Shown here one piece after another: positions 1 through 6,262 of a DNA stretch of 12,260 nucleotides (the first letter of the stretch is position 1; every line of letters starts with the position of its first letter). A program made the position numbers and the translations under genes. Source of the stretch: an uncultured Collinsella sp. GTDB taxonomy: Bacteria > Actinomycetota > Coriobacteriia > Coriobacteriales > Coriobacteriaceae. The notes below the pieces were generated by a model that searched no databases, was not told where the DNA came from, and was given only the letters and a program-made list of their open reading frames with translations. The DNA lies in assembly GCA_900556675.1 (NCBI GenBank), contig USQE01000020.1, positions 1-12,260 of the forward strand, in the 5' to 3' direction.

Positions 1-363
1 AGTCGAAACCTGGTAGAAAAAGCCCTTAAAGTCGACCTGCATGTCGGTGATGGCAAGGCCAAACAGGTCGTGGTCCTCATTTTCAAACGGGAACACCGCG
101 GGGTAATACGAGCTGATGGACGGAACCTCCTGGTACTGGTCGATGCCCTCAACCACCAGGTTCTCAATCGCATAGCTGCCGTCCTGCGCAATATGCTCCT
201 GAGCAGCACGAACGTTGATAAACGTATAGACCAAGCGATACGAGCCGTCGTCGACGTTGCGTTCAGCGTGCATTTGCACAAAGCGCGCGCCGACGCCCTT
301 AAGCGCCTGGACATGCGACAGGAGCCCTTCGATCCCGACGGTGGTATAAATAGCCTTTTGCAT
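1..363 (-). CDS. echD: EchD-like / complex I 30-kDa (NuoC) family subunit of Ech hydrogenase, 3' end missing
   Basis: This is the first 121 codons of a subunit related to NuoC of complex I; the rest lies beyond the left edge. In Ech hydrogenases EchD is a peripheral cytoplasmic subunit that helps join the catalytic EchE and small EchC subunits. The best marker is the segment at residues 81-102, PSISSYYPAVFPFENEDHDL followed by FGL, which matches the family block of PSI, a tyrosine-proline pair and an acidic stretch before DLFG(I/L). The N-terminal part (QMHAERNVDDGSYRLVYTF) is a plausible alpha/beta core. The ATG at 361-363 is supported by AAAGGAGG at 371-378 with a 7-nt spacer. It overlaps the echC stop codon by one base (TAATG), which suggests translational coupling. 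The fold assignment is fairly secure. The name echD rests mainly on operon order, and hydrogenase-4 or formate hydrogenlyase NuoC-like domains are alternatives. Confidence 0.8.
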   Translation of the reverse strand, partial: MQKAIYTTVGIEGLLSHVQALKGVGARFVQMHAERNVDDGSYRLVYTFINVRAAQEHIAQDGSYAIENLVVEGIDQYQEVPSISSYYPAVFPFENEDHDLFGLAITDMQVDFKGFFYQVST

Positions 364-917
364 TACTCGGCCTCCTTTGCAGCGGCGGTCGTGTCGCCGG
401 CCTCCGCAGCAGCCACAAACCCGTCCTCGCCCAGCTCAACGCCACCGTCCCAGGTTGCGGCGCCGCCCACGGTAAGCGGGTCACCACCAGCGCGCATCAC
501 GGCCTCCTTCTGGTCCAGGATGCCGCACGCCTCCACGATGGCATCGATCACGGTCTCGGGGCGAATGGCGCATCCGGGCGCGTACACGTCCACGGGAATC
601 GCGCGGTCCACGCCGCCGATCACGTTATAGGCATCGCGGAATACGCCGCCCGAACACGCGCAGATACCGCAGGCCACCACGCACTTGGGCTCGAGCATCT
701 GGTTGTAGATCTGGCGCACGACGGGCAGGTTCTGGGCATTGACCGAGCCTGTCACCAAAAAGATATCCGCATGCTTGGGGTTGCCGGTGTTGACCACGCC
801 AAAGCGCTCCGCATCAAACAGTGGGGTAAGCGAGGCCAGCACCTCGATATCGCATCCGTTGCAGCTCGAGCCGTCATAATGAATAACCCACGGCGAGCGC
901 GACATTTTATGATCCAT
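363..917 (-). CDS. echC: Group 4 [NiFe] hydrogenase small subunit (EchC / NuoB family)
   Basis: 184-residue iron-sulfur subunit that carries the cluster nearest the active site and passes electrons to the catalytic subunit. Residues 9-26 read SPWVIHYDGSSCNGCDIE, the C-x-x-C form typical of group 4 hydrogenases rather than the adjacent-cysteine form of complex I NuoB. Likely [4Fe-4S] ligands are C19, C22, C86 (in CGICACSGG) and C116 (in YAPGCAIRPE). Residues 39-57 (GVVNTGNPKHADIFLVTG region) are very like Ech/Mbh small subunits. ATG at 915-917 is chosen because GGAGG at 926-930 lies 8 nt upstream; a second ATG at 903-905 has weaker support. The upstream stop codon directly abuts this site (TAGGAGG). 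Residues from about 148 onward are an Ala/Glu/Gly-rich tail without cysteines, longer than I expect for EchC. A complex I NuoB is less likely given the CxxC motif and neighbours. Confidence 0.93.
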   Translation of the reverse strand: MDHKMSRSPWVIHYDGSSCNGCDIEVLASLTPLFDAERFGVVNTGNPKHADIFLVTGSVNAQNLPVVRQIYNQMLEPKCVVACGICACSGGVFRDAYNVIGGVDRAIPVDVYAPGCAIRPETVIDAIVEACGILDQKEAVMRAGGDPLTVGGAATWDGGVELGEDGFVAAAEAGDTTAAAKEAE

Positions 918-929
918 GGATGCCGCCTC

Positions 930-3812
930 CTAAATAAACACGTCGACGAGGATGGGCATGAGGTTGAGCAGGCCAAACACCAGCGCCACGCCCCATCCGA
1001 GCCTAAAGCAGCTGCGCCAGGTGCTGCGTGCGAAGGTGTTGTCGATCAGGACCTCGACAAAATACGTCGCGGCCATCACGACCAGGGCTACAACCCAGCT
1101 CACGGGATTGTCCCAGACAAAGAACATGCCCACCCACATCAAAAACAGCACGGTCTCGCACCAGTGCATAAGGGTCATCTTGGCCAGCGTGCCGCCGCTC
1201 ATCTCGGTGGCGACACCCTGGACAATCTCCTGATGCGCGTGATGCGAGTACGAAAGATCGAACGGCGACTTGCGCAGCTTGATGGTGAGCACCGCGAGCA
1301 GCGCGAGGAAAATGGGCGCGCTGTACACGATGATGGGGGCCGACTGCCCCGTCACGGCGATGGAATCGAAGCTGTCGGTGGCAAGGTACAGGCCCACACT
1401 CATCAGCAGAACGGCGGGCTCGTAACTCATGACCTGCAGCAGCTCGCGATCGGCGCCAACCTGGGCAAACGGGCTTTGCGTCGAGGCGGACGCCAATACC
1501 ACAAAGATCGCGGCGAGCGTCACCATAAAGGCGCACAGCAGCGTGTTGGAGCCCGACACAAAGATGCCGCCGCCCACGACGGTGAAGATGAGCGCGCACG
1601 CCATGTAGGTATCATCCATGGTGTTTACGCTGGCAGGGGCTTTGCGCAGCAGCTTGGCAACGTCGTAGAAAGGCTGGAGCAGGCGCGGGCCCACGCGGCC
1701 CTGCATACGGGCCGAAAGCTTGCGGTCAACGCCGTCGATCAGGCCACCAACCAAAGGCGCCAGCAGGGCAAACACCACGGTACCAATAAATATGCCCACG
1801 ACACCCGAACCTTCGAAATACTTGCCGCGCAGCACCGAGGGCGCGCTCATGGCAAGCCTCTCGGGCCCAATCCATGCGCAGCACAGCAGCGCAAACAAGA
1901 TAATGCTGCAGCACACGACGCTACCCGCGGGGCCGATACGCTTCTCGCCAAGGGCGTCCTCCGAGTACCAATTGCGCTTTTCGGCCTTCACCTCGTGTCC
2001 CATCGAGCCGCGGAAATGGCGATATTTGTCGGTTCCCACACCCGAAAGGTACACGTTGACGTGCGGCTTGTTGCTCACGCGGAATGAAGTCAGCAGCACC
2101 ACGGCGATAAACGCCACGATAACCACCATCAGATACATGGCGTCCTTGCCGATAACGTACGGCACGCGGCCAAACACCATGGCCAAGTAAGGCGACACCA
2201 GGCCGCTCGAGATGAGCGGGAACGCCACGCAGCACAGAATCAGTAGCGCAGCGATGGTGTTGAGCGCCATCCATTCGGTCTTATGGACATTGACCTCAAC
2301 GTTTTGAGCCGTGGGGTCGACGCCCGAAAGCTTGGCAAGCCACTTGCCCCAGAAGAAGAACGTCGCGGCTGAGCCAAAGGCAAGCACCATAATCATGAGC
2401 ACGTTGCCGGTCTGCGCGAACGCCACCAGGGCGCCCCACTTGGACACGAGCATGCCAAACGGCGCCACAAACATGCCCATGATGCCCAGCATCATCAGGC
2501 GCGTCAGGTGCGGCATGCGGCTGAACATACCGTCCATGTCCTCAATATCGCGGCTGCCGATATGATGCTCGGCCGTGCCCACGCACAGGAACAGCAGCGA
2601 CTTGGCCACCGTGTGGAACAGGATCAGGAAGATGGCCGCCCATACGGCCTCGGGCGCGCCGACACCCAAGCAGGCACTAATGAGGCCCAAGTTGGAAATG
2701 GTGGAGTACGCGAGCACGCGTTTGGCGTTGCTCTGCGAGATGGCCATGAGGGCAGCGAGCAAAAACGTGATGGCACCCACACTCGTGACCATAAAGCCGG
2801 TCACGGGATAGATGGCATAGAGCGGGCTGAGCTTGACCATCAGGAACACGCCGGCTTTGACCATGGTTGACGAGTGCAGCAGGGCGCTCGTGGGCGTGGG
2901 GGCGACCATGGCGCCGAGCAGCCAGGTGTGGAACGGCATCTGCGCGGCCTTGGTAAGTGCGGCGAGCGACAGCAGGACGACCGGCATCACCAGCAGTGCG
3001 GATTGCGCGGTGCCGGCGCCGGAAAGCTCGATCATGCCCGAGATGGTCAGCGGCATGCCGTTAACGTGCAGAAACATAAGGCCCGCCAAAAACGCGATGC
3101 CGCCCAGCATGTTGAGGATGATTTGGGTAAAGGCGTTCTTGATGGCCTCGGGCGTGCGCGTGTAGCCAATCATAAGGAACGAGCACACGGTGGTGATTTC
3201 CCAGCCGCAAAACAGCCACTCAAGGTTATCGCTCGTCACGATGACGAACATGGCCGAGAGGAACAGGAACATAAGCGCCAGGAACTGCGGGCGACGATCG
3301 GGCGCGGTCTGCCCGTGCAGCGCGGCCTCGTGCTCGTCATGGGCCTGGAAGTCCTTCATGTAGCCCAGGGCATACACGCAGATTAGGCTGCCGACGATAC
3401 CGACGGCGAGGACCATGATCACACTCATGTAGTCCAGGTAGAGCGGCGTCGCCGTGACGGCTTCGGCCGCGGGCAGCGTCATGGCTGCAAAAGCGAGCGA
3501 GCCCACCAGCTGGACTATGCCGAGCACCATGGTGAGCGCGTTCCTATATTTGTACGCGTTGTACAGGATGACGGCGCACAGAATTACATCGATGACGGAG
3601 CTGATGATCGAGAGCACATGCGAGGTGCCGGGGGCAACCTCAAAGCTCTGCGGACCCGCGCCAAAAAACATGACGGCGACTACAACTGTCGCCGCCATAA
3701 TAATGCCGGAACCTATGAGCCCCACCGCATCGCGGGCGCGGTCGCCGCGCGCGAACAGCATGCCCAGCGCCGGTACCAGCGGAAACAGGGTAAGGAAATA
3801 CAGTAGCGTCAT
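930..3812 (-). CDS. echA-echB: Fused Ech hydrogenase membrane subunits: EchA (NuoL/M-like antiporter) joined to EchB (NuoH-like)
   Basis: 960-residue, highly hydrophobic protein. Residues 1 to about 650 form a NuoL/NuoM/MrpA-type ion-translocating subunit. Residues 185-216 hold the conserved Glu (E205 in FCGWEITT); K288 is in ALTKAAQMPFHTWLLGAM, followed by VAPTPTSALLHSSTMVKAG with K319; K404 is in FHTVAKSLLFL. These are the charged residues linked to proton movement in complex I subunits. From about residue 655 the protein becomes NuoH/EchB-like, with RKLSARMQGRVGPRLLQPF and YDVAKLLRK (about 698-724), REL-x-x-V-x-SYEPA (about 789-800) and KSPFDLSYSHHAHQEIVQG (848-866). EchB anchors the peripheral arm. 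The two are separate genes in the Ech operons I know (EchA about 640, EchB about 290 residues). ATG at 3810-3812 has GGGGGAG about 7 nt upstream. echC starts 12 nt after the stop. No frameshift is evident. Confidence 0.93.
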   Translation of the reverse strand: MTLLYFLTLFPLVPALGMLFARGDRARDAVGLIGSGIIMAATVVVAVMFFGAGPQSFEVAPGTSHVLSIISSVIDVILCAVILYNAYKYRNALTMVLGIVQLVGSLAFAAMTLPAAEAVTATPLYLDYMSVIMVLAVGIVGSLICVYALGYMKDFQAHDEHEAALHGQTAPDRRPQFLALMFLFLSAMFVIVTSDNLEWLFCGWEITTVCSFLMIGYTRTPEAIKNAFTQIILNMLGGIAFLAGLMFLHVNGMPLTISGMIELSGAGTAQSALLVMPVVLLSLAALTKAAQMPFHTWLLGAMVAPTPTSALLHSSTMVKAGVFLMVKLSPLYAIYPVTGFMVTSVGAITFLLAALMAISQSNAKRVLAYSTISNLGLISACLGVGAPEAVWAAIFLILFHTVAKSLLFLCVGTAEHHIGSRDIEDMDGMFSRMPHLTRLMMLGIMGMFVAPFGMLVSKWGALVAFAQTGNVLMIMVLAFGSAATFFFWGKWLAKLSGVDPTAQNVEVNVHKTEWMALNTIAALLILCCVAFPLISSGLVSPYLAMVFGRVPYVIGKDAMYLMVVIVAFIAVVLLTSFRVSNKPHVNVYLSGVGTDKYRHFRGSMGHEVKAEKRNWYSEDALGEKRIGPAGSVVCCSIILFALLCCAWIGPERLAMSAPSVLRGKYFEGSGVVGIFIGTVVFALLAPLVGGLIDGVDRKLSARMQGRVGPRLLQPFYDVAKLLRKAPASVNTMDDTYMACALIFTVVGGGIFVSGSNTLLCAFMVTLAAIFVVLASASTQSPFAQVGADRELLQVMSYEPAVLLMSVGLYLATDSFDSIAVTGQSAPIIVYSAPIFLALLAVLTIKLRKSPFDLSYSHHAHQEIVQGVATEMSGGTLAKMTLMHWCETVLFLMWVGMFFVWDNPVSWVVALVVMAATYFVEVLIDNTFARSTWRSCFRLGWGVALVFGLLNLMPILVDVFI

Positions 3813-3840
3813 ACCATCACTCCCCCATGCAAAAACGCTG

Positions 3841-3896
3841 CAATTGTTTAACGTTATAGCTCAATTGAGGAATAGCGGCGGCAGGTTTTCGGTCAA
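3841..3896 (-). promoter_or_regulatory. Candidate promoter/operator region of the Ech operon
   Basis: The 143 bp between the upstream terminator and the echA-echB start should carry the operon promoter. On the minus strand a TTGACC box (3891-3896) is followed after 16 bp by TATTCC (3869-3874), a weak sigma-70-like pair. Downstream lie an 8-bp palindrome TAACGTTA (3849-3856) and two CAATTG palindromes (3841-3846 and 3862-3867) whose starts are 21 bp apart, about two helical turns. This arrangement looks like an operator just downstream of the start of transcription. The -10 match is poor, so the promoter itself is tentative. Confidence 0.35.
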
Positions 3897-3955
3897 CTGG
3901 GGAGTTTTAGGCGTACAGGGCAAGGAGTCTGTCCGCATTGGAGCAGAGGGGCGGC

Positions 3956-3980
3956 AAGAAAAATGCGCCCCTGTGGGCGC
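3956..3980 (-). terminator. Rho-independent terminator of the helix-turn-helix gene
   Basis: On the minus strand a perfect 6-bp GC stem (GCGCCC / GGGCGC, 3965-3980) with an ACAG loop is followed by ATTTTTCTT (3964 down to 3956). It begins 13 nt after the stop codon of the helix-turn-helix gene. It separates that gene from the hydrogenase operon, so the two are probably transcribed independently. Confidence 0.85.
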
Positions 3981-3993
3981 ACCATCCCGTTCG

Positions 3994-4389
3994 CTATTCC
4001 GCCTTTTTAACGCGCGGCTTGCGACCGCGCGGCTTATCGACCAGCGCGGACTCACCGCTCTCGCGATACTGGCGGCACCAGGCCTTAACCGAAGACTCGC
4101 TGGGAATCCCGTGCTTGATCATGGCCTCGCGAACCGTCAGGCCGTTTTCCAGACGGTCCTTAACCACGGCGAGCTTTACGTCGTACGAATAGGTGTGATG
4201 ACGAGCGCCCGCATTGAGCACGGCGTCGGCACCGCCCACGGCATATGCGCGGGCCCACTGACGAGCCGTGGCCTGGGGAATGCCAAGCTTTGCAGCGAGG
4301 GCGCGGTGACCGACCCCCTCTTGGAGGATCTCGACGGCGCGCTGCCTAACCTCGGGCGCATGCGTGCGGGTCCTAGTTGCTTCCGACAT
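3994..4389 (-). CDS. Small protein with two helix-turn-helix units, IS3/IS150 OrfA-like, solitary
   Basis: 131-residue basic protein with two successive helix-turn-helix units: residues about 14-50 (VRQRAVEILQ to LAAKLGIPQATARQWARAY) and about 71-110 (VKLAVVKDRL to IKHGIPSESSVKAWCRQY). This doubled arrangement, ending in a KPRGRKP segment (119-125), resembles the DNA-binding OrfA of IS150-type IS3 elements. In those elements a leucine-zipper region and then OrfB with the DDE catalytic domain follow. Here the protein stops right after KPRGRKPRVKKAE, there is no OrfB in the remaining 180 bp, and a terminator follows, so it cannot transpose alone. It may be an IS remnant or a domesticated DNA-binding regulator. 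Start choice: ATG at 4387-4389 has AAGAAG about 8 nt upstream; an in-frame GTG at 4396-4398 with AAGG 7 nt upstream would add three residues. The DNA-binding call is solid; the cellular role is unknown. Confidence 0.8.
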   Translation of the reverse strand: MSEATRTRTHAPEVRQRAVEILQEGVGHRALAAKLGIPQATARQWARAYAVGGADAVLNAGARHHTYSYDVKLAVVKDRLENGLTVREAMIKHGIPSESSVKAWCRQYRESGESALVDKPRGRKPRVKKAE

Positions 4390-4407
4390 ACCTGCCACTT
4401 CTTAGCC

Positions 4408-4476
4408 TTAACCGTTAATCTGCTTTCTTACGTGCTTGTTAGATAGTAGCATTTTGCTGTTCCCGCGTAACAGTTA
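4408..4476 (-). promoter_or_regulatory. Candidate promoter and paired palindromes upstream of the helix-turn-helix gene
   Basis: On the minus strand an extended -10 element TGCTACTAT (4443-4451) lies about 55 bp before the start codon. No good -35 box is present. Instead a palindrome TAAC-A-GTTA (4468-4476) covers the -35 position. A second, TTAAC-C-GTTAA (4408-4418), lies between the -10 and the start codon. Their centres are 59 bp apart. The layout is what one would expect of an activator- or autorepressor-controlled promoter, but no binding data exist. Confidence 0.35.
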
Positions 4477-4651
4477 ATTGAAAATCGCAACGGCGGCATC
4501 TGGGTATTTGCCATTCATTTGCAACAGTTCTTTAGGTTTTATTTACGCAGCTAGTTGGCTCGCGGCTCATTGACGGTGTTTTACCAACCAGATTGGTATC
4601 TTTTTGTTTGGCTGGTATGGTTTGTGCAATTATTAACCCCTCGTCAGTCCA
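4477..4651. other. Gene-free, relatively AT-rich spacer with a 17-bp palindrome
   Basis: I see no credible gene here. The one clear structure is the palindrome TACCAA-CCAGA-TTGGTA (4582-4598), followed on the plus strand by TCTTTTTG. It could be an operator, or a weak terminator for plus-strand transcription, although no plus-strand gene precedes it. A TTGACG at 4570-4575 lies just upstream on the plus strand without a convincing -10. Confidence 0.4.
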
Positions 4652-4754
4652 CACCTAACATGTCAGCTTTCCACTTGCTTCCCAACTTTCCACTTAACTT
4701 TCCAGCTTTCCACCTTAAGTGGTAAGTTACGTGGAAAGCTGGAAAGAAGTTGGG
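4652..4754. repeat. Left copy of the hairpin-forming 20-bp repeat array flanking the AlbA-type gene
   Basis: The array has three units in one orientation (4655-4674, 4675-4693, 4694-4713), each ending in CTTTCCAC. A 17-bp spacer follows, and then an inverted unit. The arms CTTTCCAGCTTTCCAC (4698-4713) and GTGGAAAGCTGGAAAG (4731-4746) are perfect 16-bp complements. Outer segments CCCAACTT (4681-4688) and AAGTTGGG (4747-4754) can also pair. The 53 bp at 4694-4746 match 6302-6354 at all but two positions, in the same orientation. The array lies 27 bp beyond the stop codon of the AlbA-type gene. No U-run follows the hairpin on either strand, so it does not look like a standard terminator. Confidence 0.92.
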
Positions 4755-4781
4755 AGACCGAAGCATGGGCGACGGACAGCC

Positions 4782-6251
4782 CTACTTCGCGAGTCGATAC
4801 CGTTGTCGCGGGCTGCGCGGAGGCTCCATCGCCTCAATCTTGCCCGCACCAATCAAGCCTTTTATGTGGTTGGAAACGGCGCTCCTGCTCAAACCCGAAG
4901 CGTCGGTGAGCTCCTTGGTCGAGGCCGAAGAATGTGTTGCCAGGTAATCCAAGATTGCCTCGTCCACATGCCCCACAGACGTCACCTGTTCCGCCCGCAT
5001 TATCTTTCGCTTATCGAACGTCAACGAAAAAGAAACTGTCGAGTTCTTTGGTTCGGGCGGCAACATGTTTGCCCGCTCGAGCTGCTCACCTATCTCCTGA
5101 TAACCAGTGCCGCGATTTTCGACCACGTAGCCACCGTCTGGGTACGGCGTGGTCTCGAGGATATTTGAAAGGAACTGGTTTCTGGATGACGAAACCCCAG
5201 AAACTCCCAGCGAATCGATCGTTACGTCGCCGTACAGCCCGCCGGGATTGAGAATCTCGACGCGGTCGATATACAAGTTGACCTGCACTTGTGAGCCGCG
5301 CGCGGCGGAAGAGTAGTCGCGGTGCATGAGCGCGTTCGCCACCGCCTCGCGCAGCGCCACGGGCGGATAATCGGGCACATCTTTCCGGAACGCGCCCTCG
5401 ATAACCGCTGCGTTTCGGGTGTTTCTCGCAACGGCGGCAAGCACGTCCTCAATCATGAAAGGGATCGGACCCAAAATGGTCTGAGAATCCACAAAACGCT
5501 TGTTATCACTTACTCGCTGCGTTTTTGTGGTCCCGGGGTACGCCGTAAAGGTCACATTGAGACGTGGGAAGAACTTTTGCGGAAACCGTCCCATCGCGAC
5601 AATTGCAGCAAGCGTCGGCACGATTGCGTCGTCCACCCTTTTGGTCACATGCAGGTCAAGGAGAATCTCATCGTCGCTTCTGGTGCCCAAAAGCCTAGGG
5701 TGTAGCTCGCGCTGGCGTTTTATAAACCCTTGCAAAAGATCGGCGTCAAGGTCATCGAGCGTGGCACCTTCGACCGGCTCGTCGTCGTATGTAGGCTGAA
5801 CATGCTCCTCCATAAAGCGATCGATTTCGTAGGGAGTCATGCGCCGGTCGCCGTCGCCCGTACGGATAAAGGACGAATCGTACATTCCGCGTGCCGCAAT
5901 ATAGCAGGGTTTATCGCGTGGATGCATCTCATTGATGCGCGCGCAAAGCACCAGTTTTTCCTCAAAGGGAATCACTTGGATATCCGGCCTCACAACGGGC
6001 GTCAGCTTTTCACATGCAGAAGAGAGGGCGTCTTGCATCTTGCGGGCATCAAAACCCTCGACGGGCATAAACCCGTTCTTTTCGGAAATGCCGAGGATGA
6101 TAAAGCCGCCCTGCGCGTTGGAAAATGCCGAAAGCGTCTCGACGATGCTTTTGGGGAGCGCGCCCTTGGCTTCTTTTACTTCGTACTGCTGGGTGTCGTT
6201 TCCTATTGCCCGCAGATGATGGATAACCTGCGCCAACCACTCCTCATTCAT
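4782..6251 (-). CDS. AlbA_2 (Schlafen-type) / GHKL-like ATP-binding protein with C-terminal winged helix, predicted transcriptional regulator
   Basis: 489-residue soluble protein of the COG2865-type predicted regulators. Residues about 18-150 form the AlbA_2 domain: YEVKEAKGALPKSIVETLSA then FSNAQGGFIILGISE (41-57) is its signature, and SSFIRTGDGDRRMTPYEI (126-143) closes it. Residues about 295-400 resemble the ATPase domain of this family: an N-box-like segment REAVANALMHRDYS (301-314), NPGGLYG (335-341) and ENRGTGYQEI (378-387). Residues about 428-489 look like a winged helix-turn-helix (DEAILDYLATHSSASTKELT, then LSRSAVSNHIKGLIGAGKIE). The likely role is DNA-binding control, but the target is unknown. 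The start is the ATG at 6249-6251, with GGGAGG 5 nt upstream. An in-frame GTG at 6281 lies inside the repeat array and is rejected. The gene sits alone between two copies of an unusual repeat array, upstream and downstream. I found no clear promoter of its own and no standard terminator. Confidence 0.9.
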   Translation of the reverse strand: MNEEWLAQVIHHLRAIGNDTQQYEVKEAKGALPKSIVETLSAFSNAQGGFIILGISEKNGFMPVEGFDARKMQDALSSACEKLTPVVRPDIQVIPFEEKLVLCARINEMHPRDKPCYIAARGMYDSSFIRTGDGDRRMTPYEIDRFMEEHVQPTYDDEPVEGATLDDLDADLLQGFIKRQRELHPRLLGTRSDDEILLDLHVTKRVDDAIVPTLAAIVAMGRFPQKFFPRLNVTFTAYPGTTKTQRVSDNKRFVDSQTILGPIPFMIEDVLAAVARNTRNAAVIEGAFRKDVPDYPPVALREAVANALMHRDYSSAARGSQVQVNLYIDRVEILNPGGLYGDVTIDSLGVSGVSSSRNQFLSNILETTPYPDGGYVVENRGTGYQEIGEQLERANMLPPEPKNSTVSFSLTFDKRKIMRAEQVTSVGHVDEAILDYLATHSSASTKELTDASGLSRSAVSNHIKGLIGAGKIEAMEPPRSPRQRYRLAK

Positions 6252-6256
6252 GCCGA

Positions 6257-6262
6257 ACCTCC
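6257..6262 (-). promoter_or_regulatory. Ribosome binding site that fixes the start of the AlbA-type gene
   Basis: GGGAGG on the minus strand lies 5 nt before the ATG at 6249-6251. It touches the first unit of the right repeat array (6262-6281), so anything bound to the array, or folding of the array in mRNA, could affect translation. It decides the ATG over the in-frame GTG at 6281. Confidence 0.8.

Noticed and set aside
771..2087. Long plus-strand open frame (438 codons) opposite echA-echB
   Set aside because: Its product is a His/Arg/Gly/Ala-rich string with no domain, it has no good ribosome site, and it is wholly antisense to a clearly recognised gene. Codon bias in GC-rich DNA explains it.
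3813..4480. Complete IS3-family insertion sequence
   Set aside because: No OrfB or DDE domain, no frameshift window, and no convincing terminal inverted repeats or target duplication around the OrfA-like gene.
4681..4754. Rho-independent terminator of the AlbA-type gene
   Set aside because: The hairpin is long but no U-run follows it on the minus strand, and an almost identical hairpin lies upstream of the gene.
4765..4947. Small plus-strand frame after the left array with GGGAG and ATG
   Set aside because: Not called as a gene: it is antisense to the winged-helix coding region and its sequence shows no family. The start-like signal is kept as a finding only.
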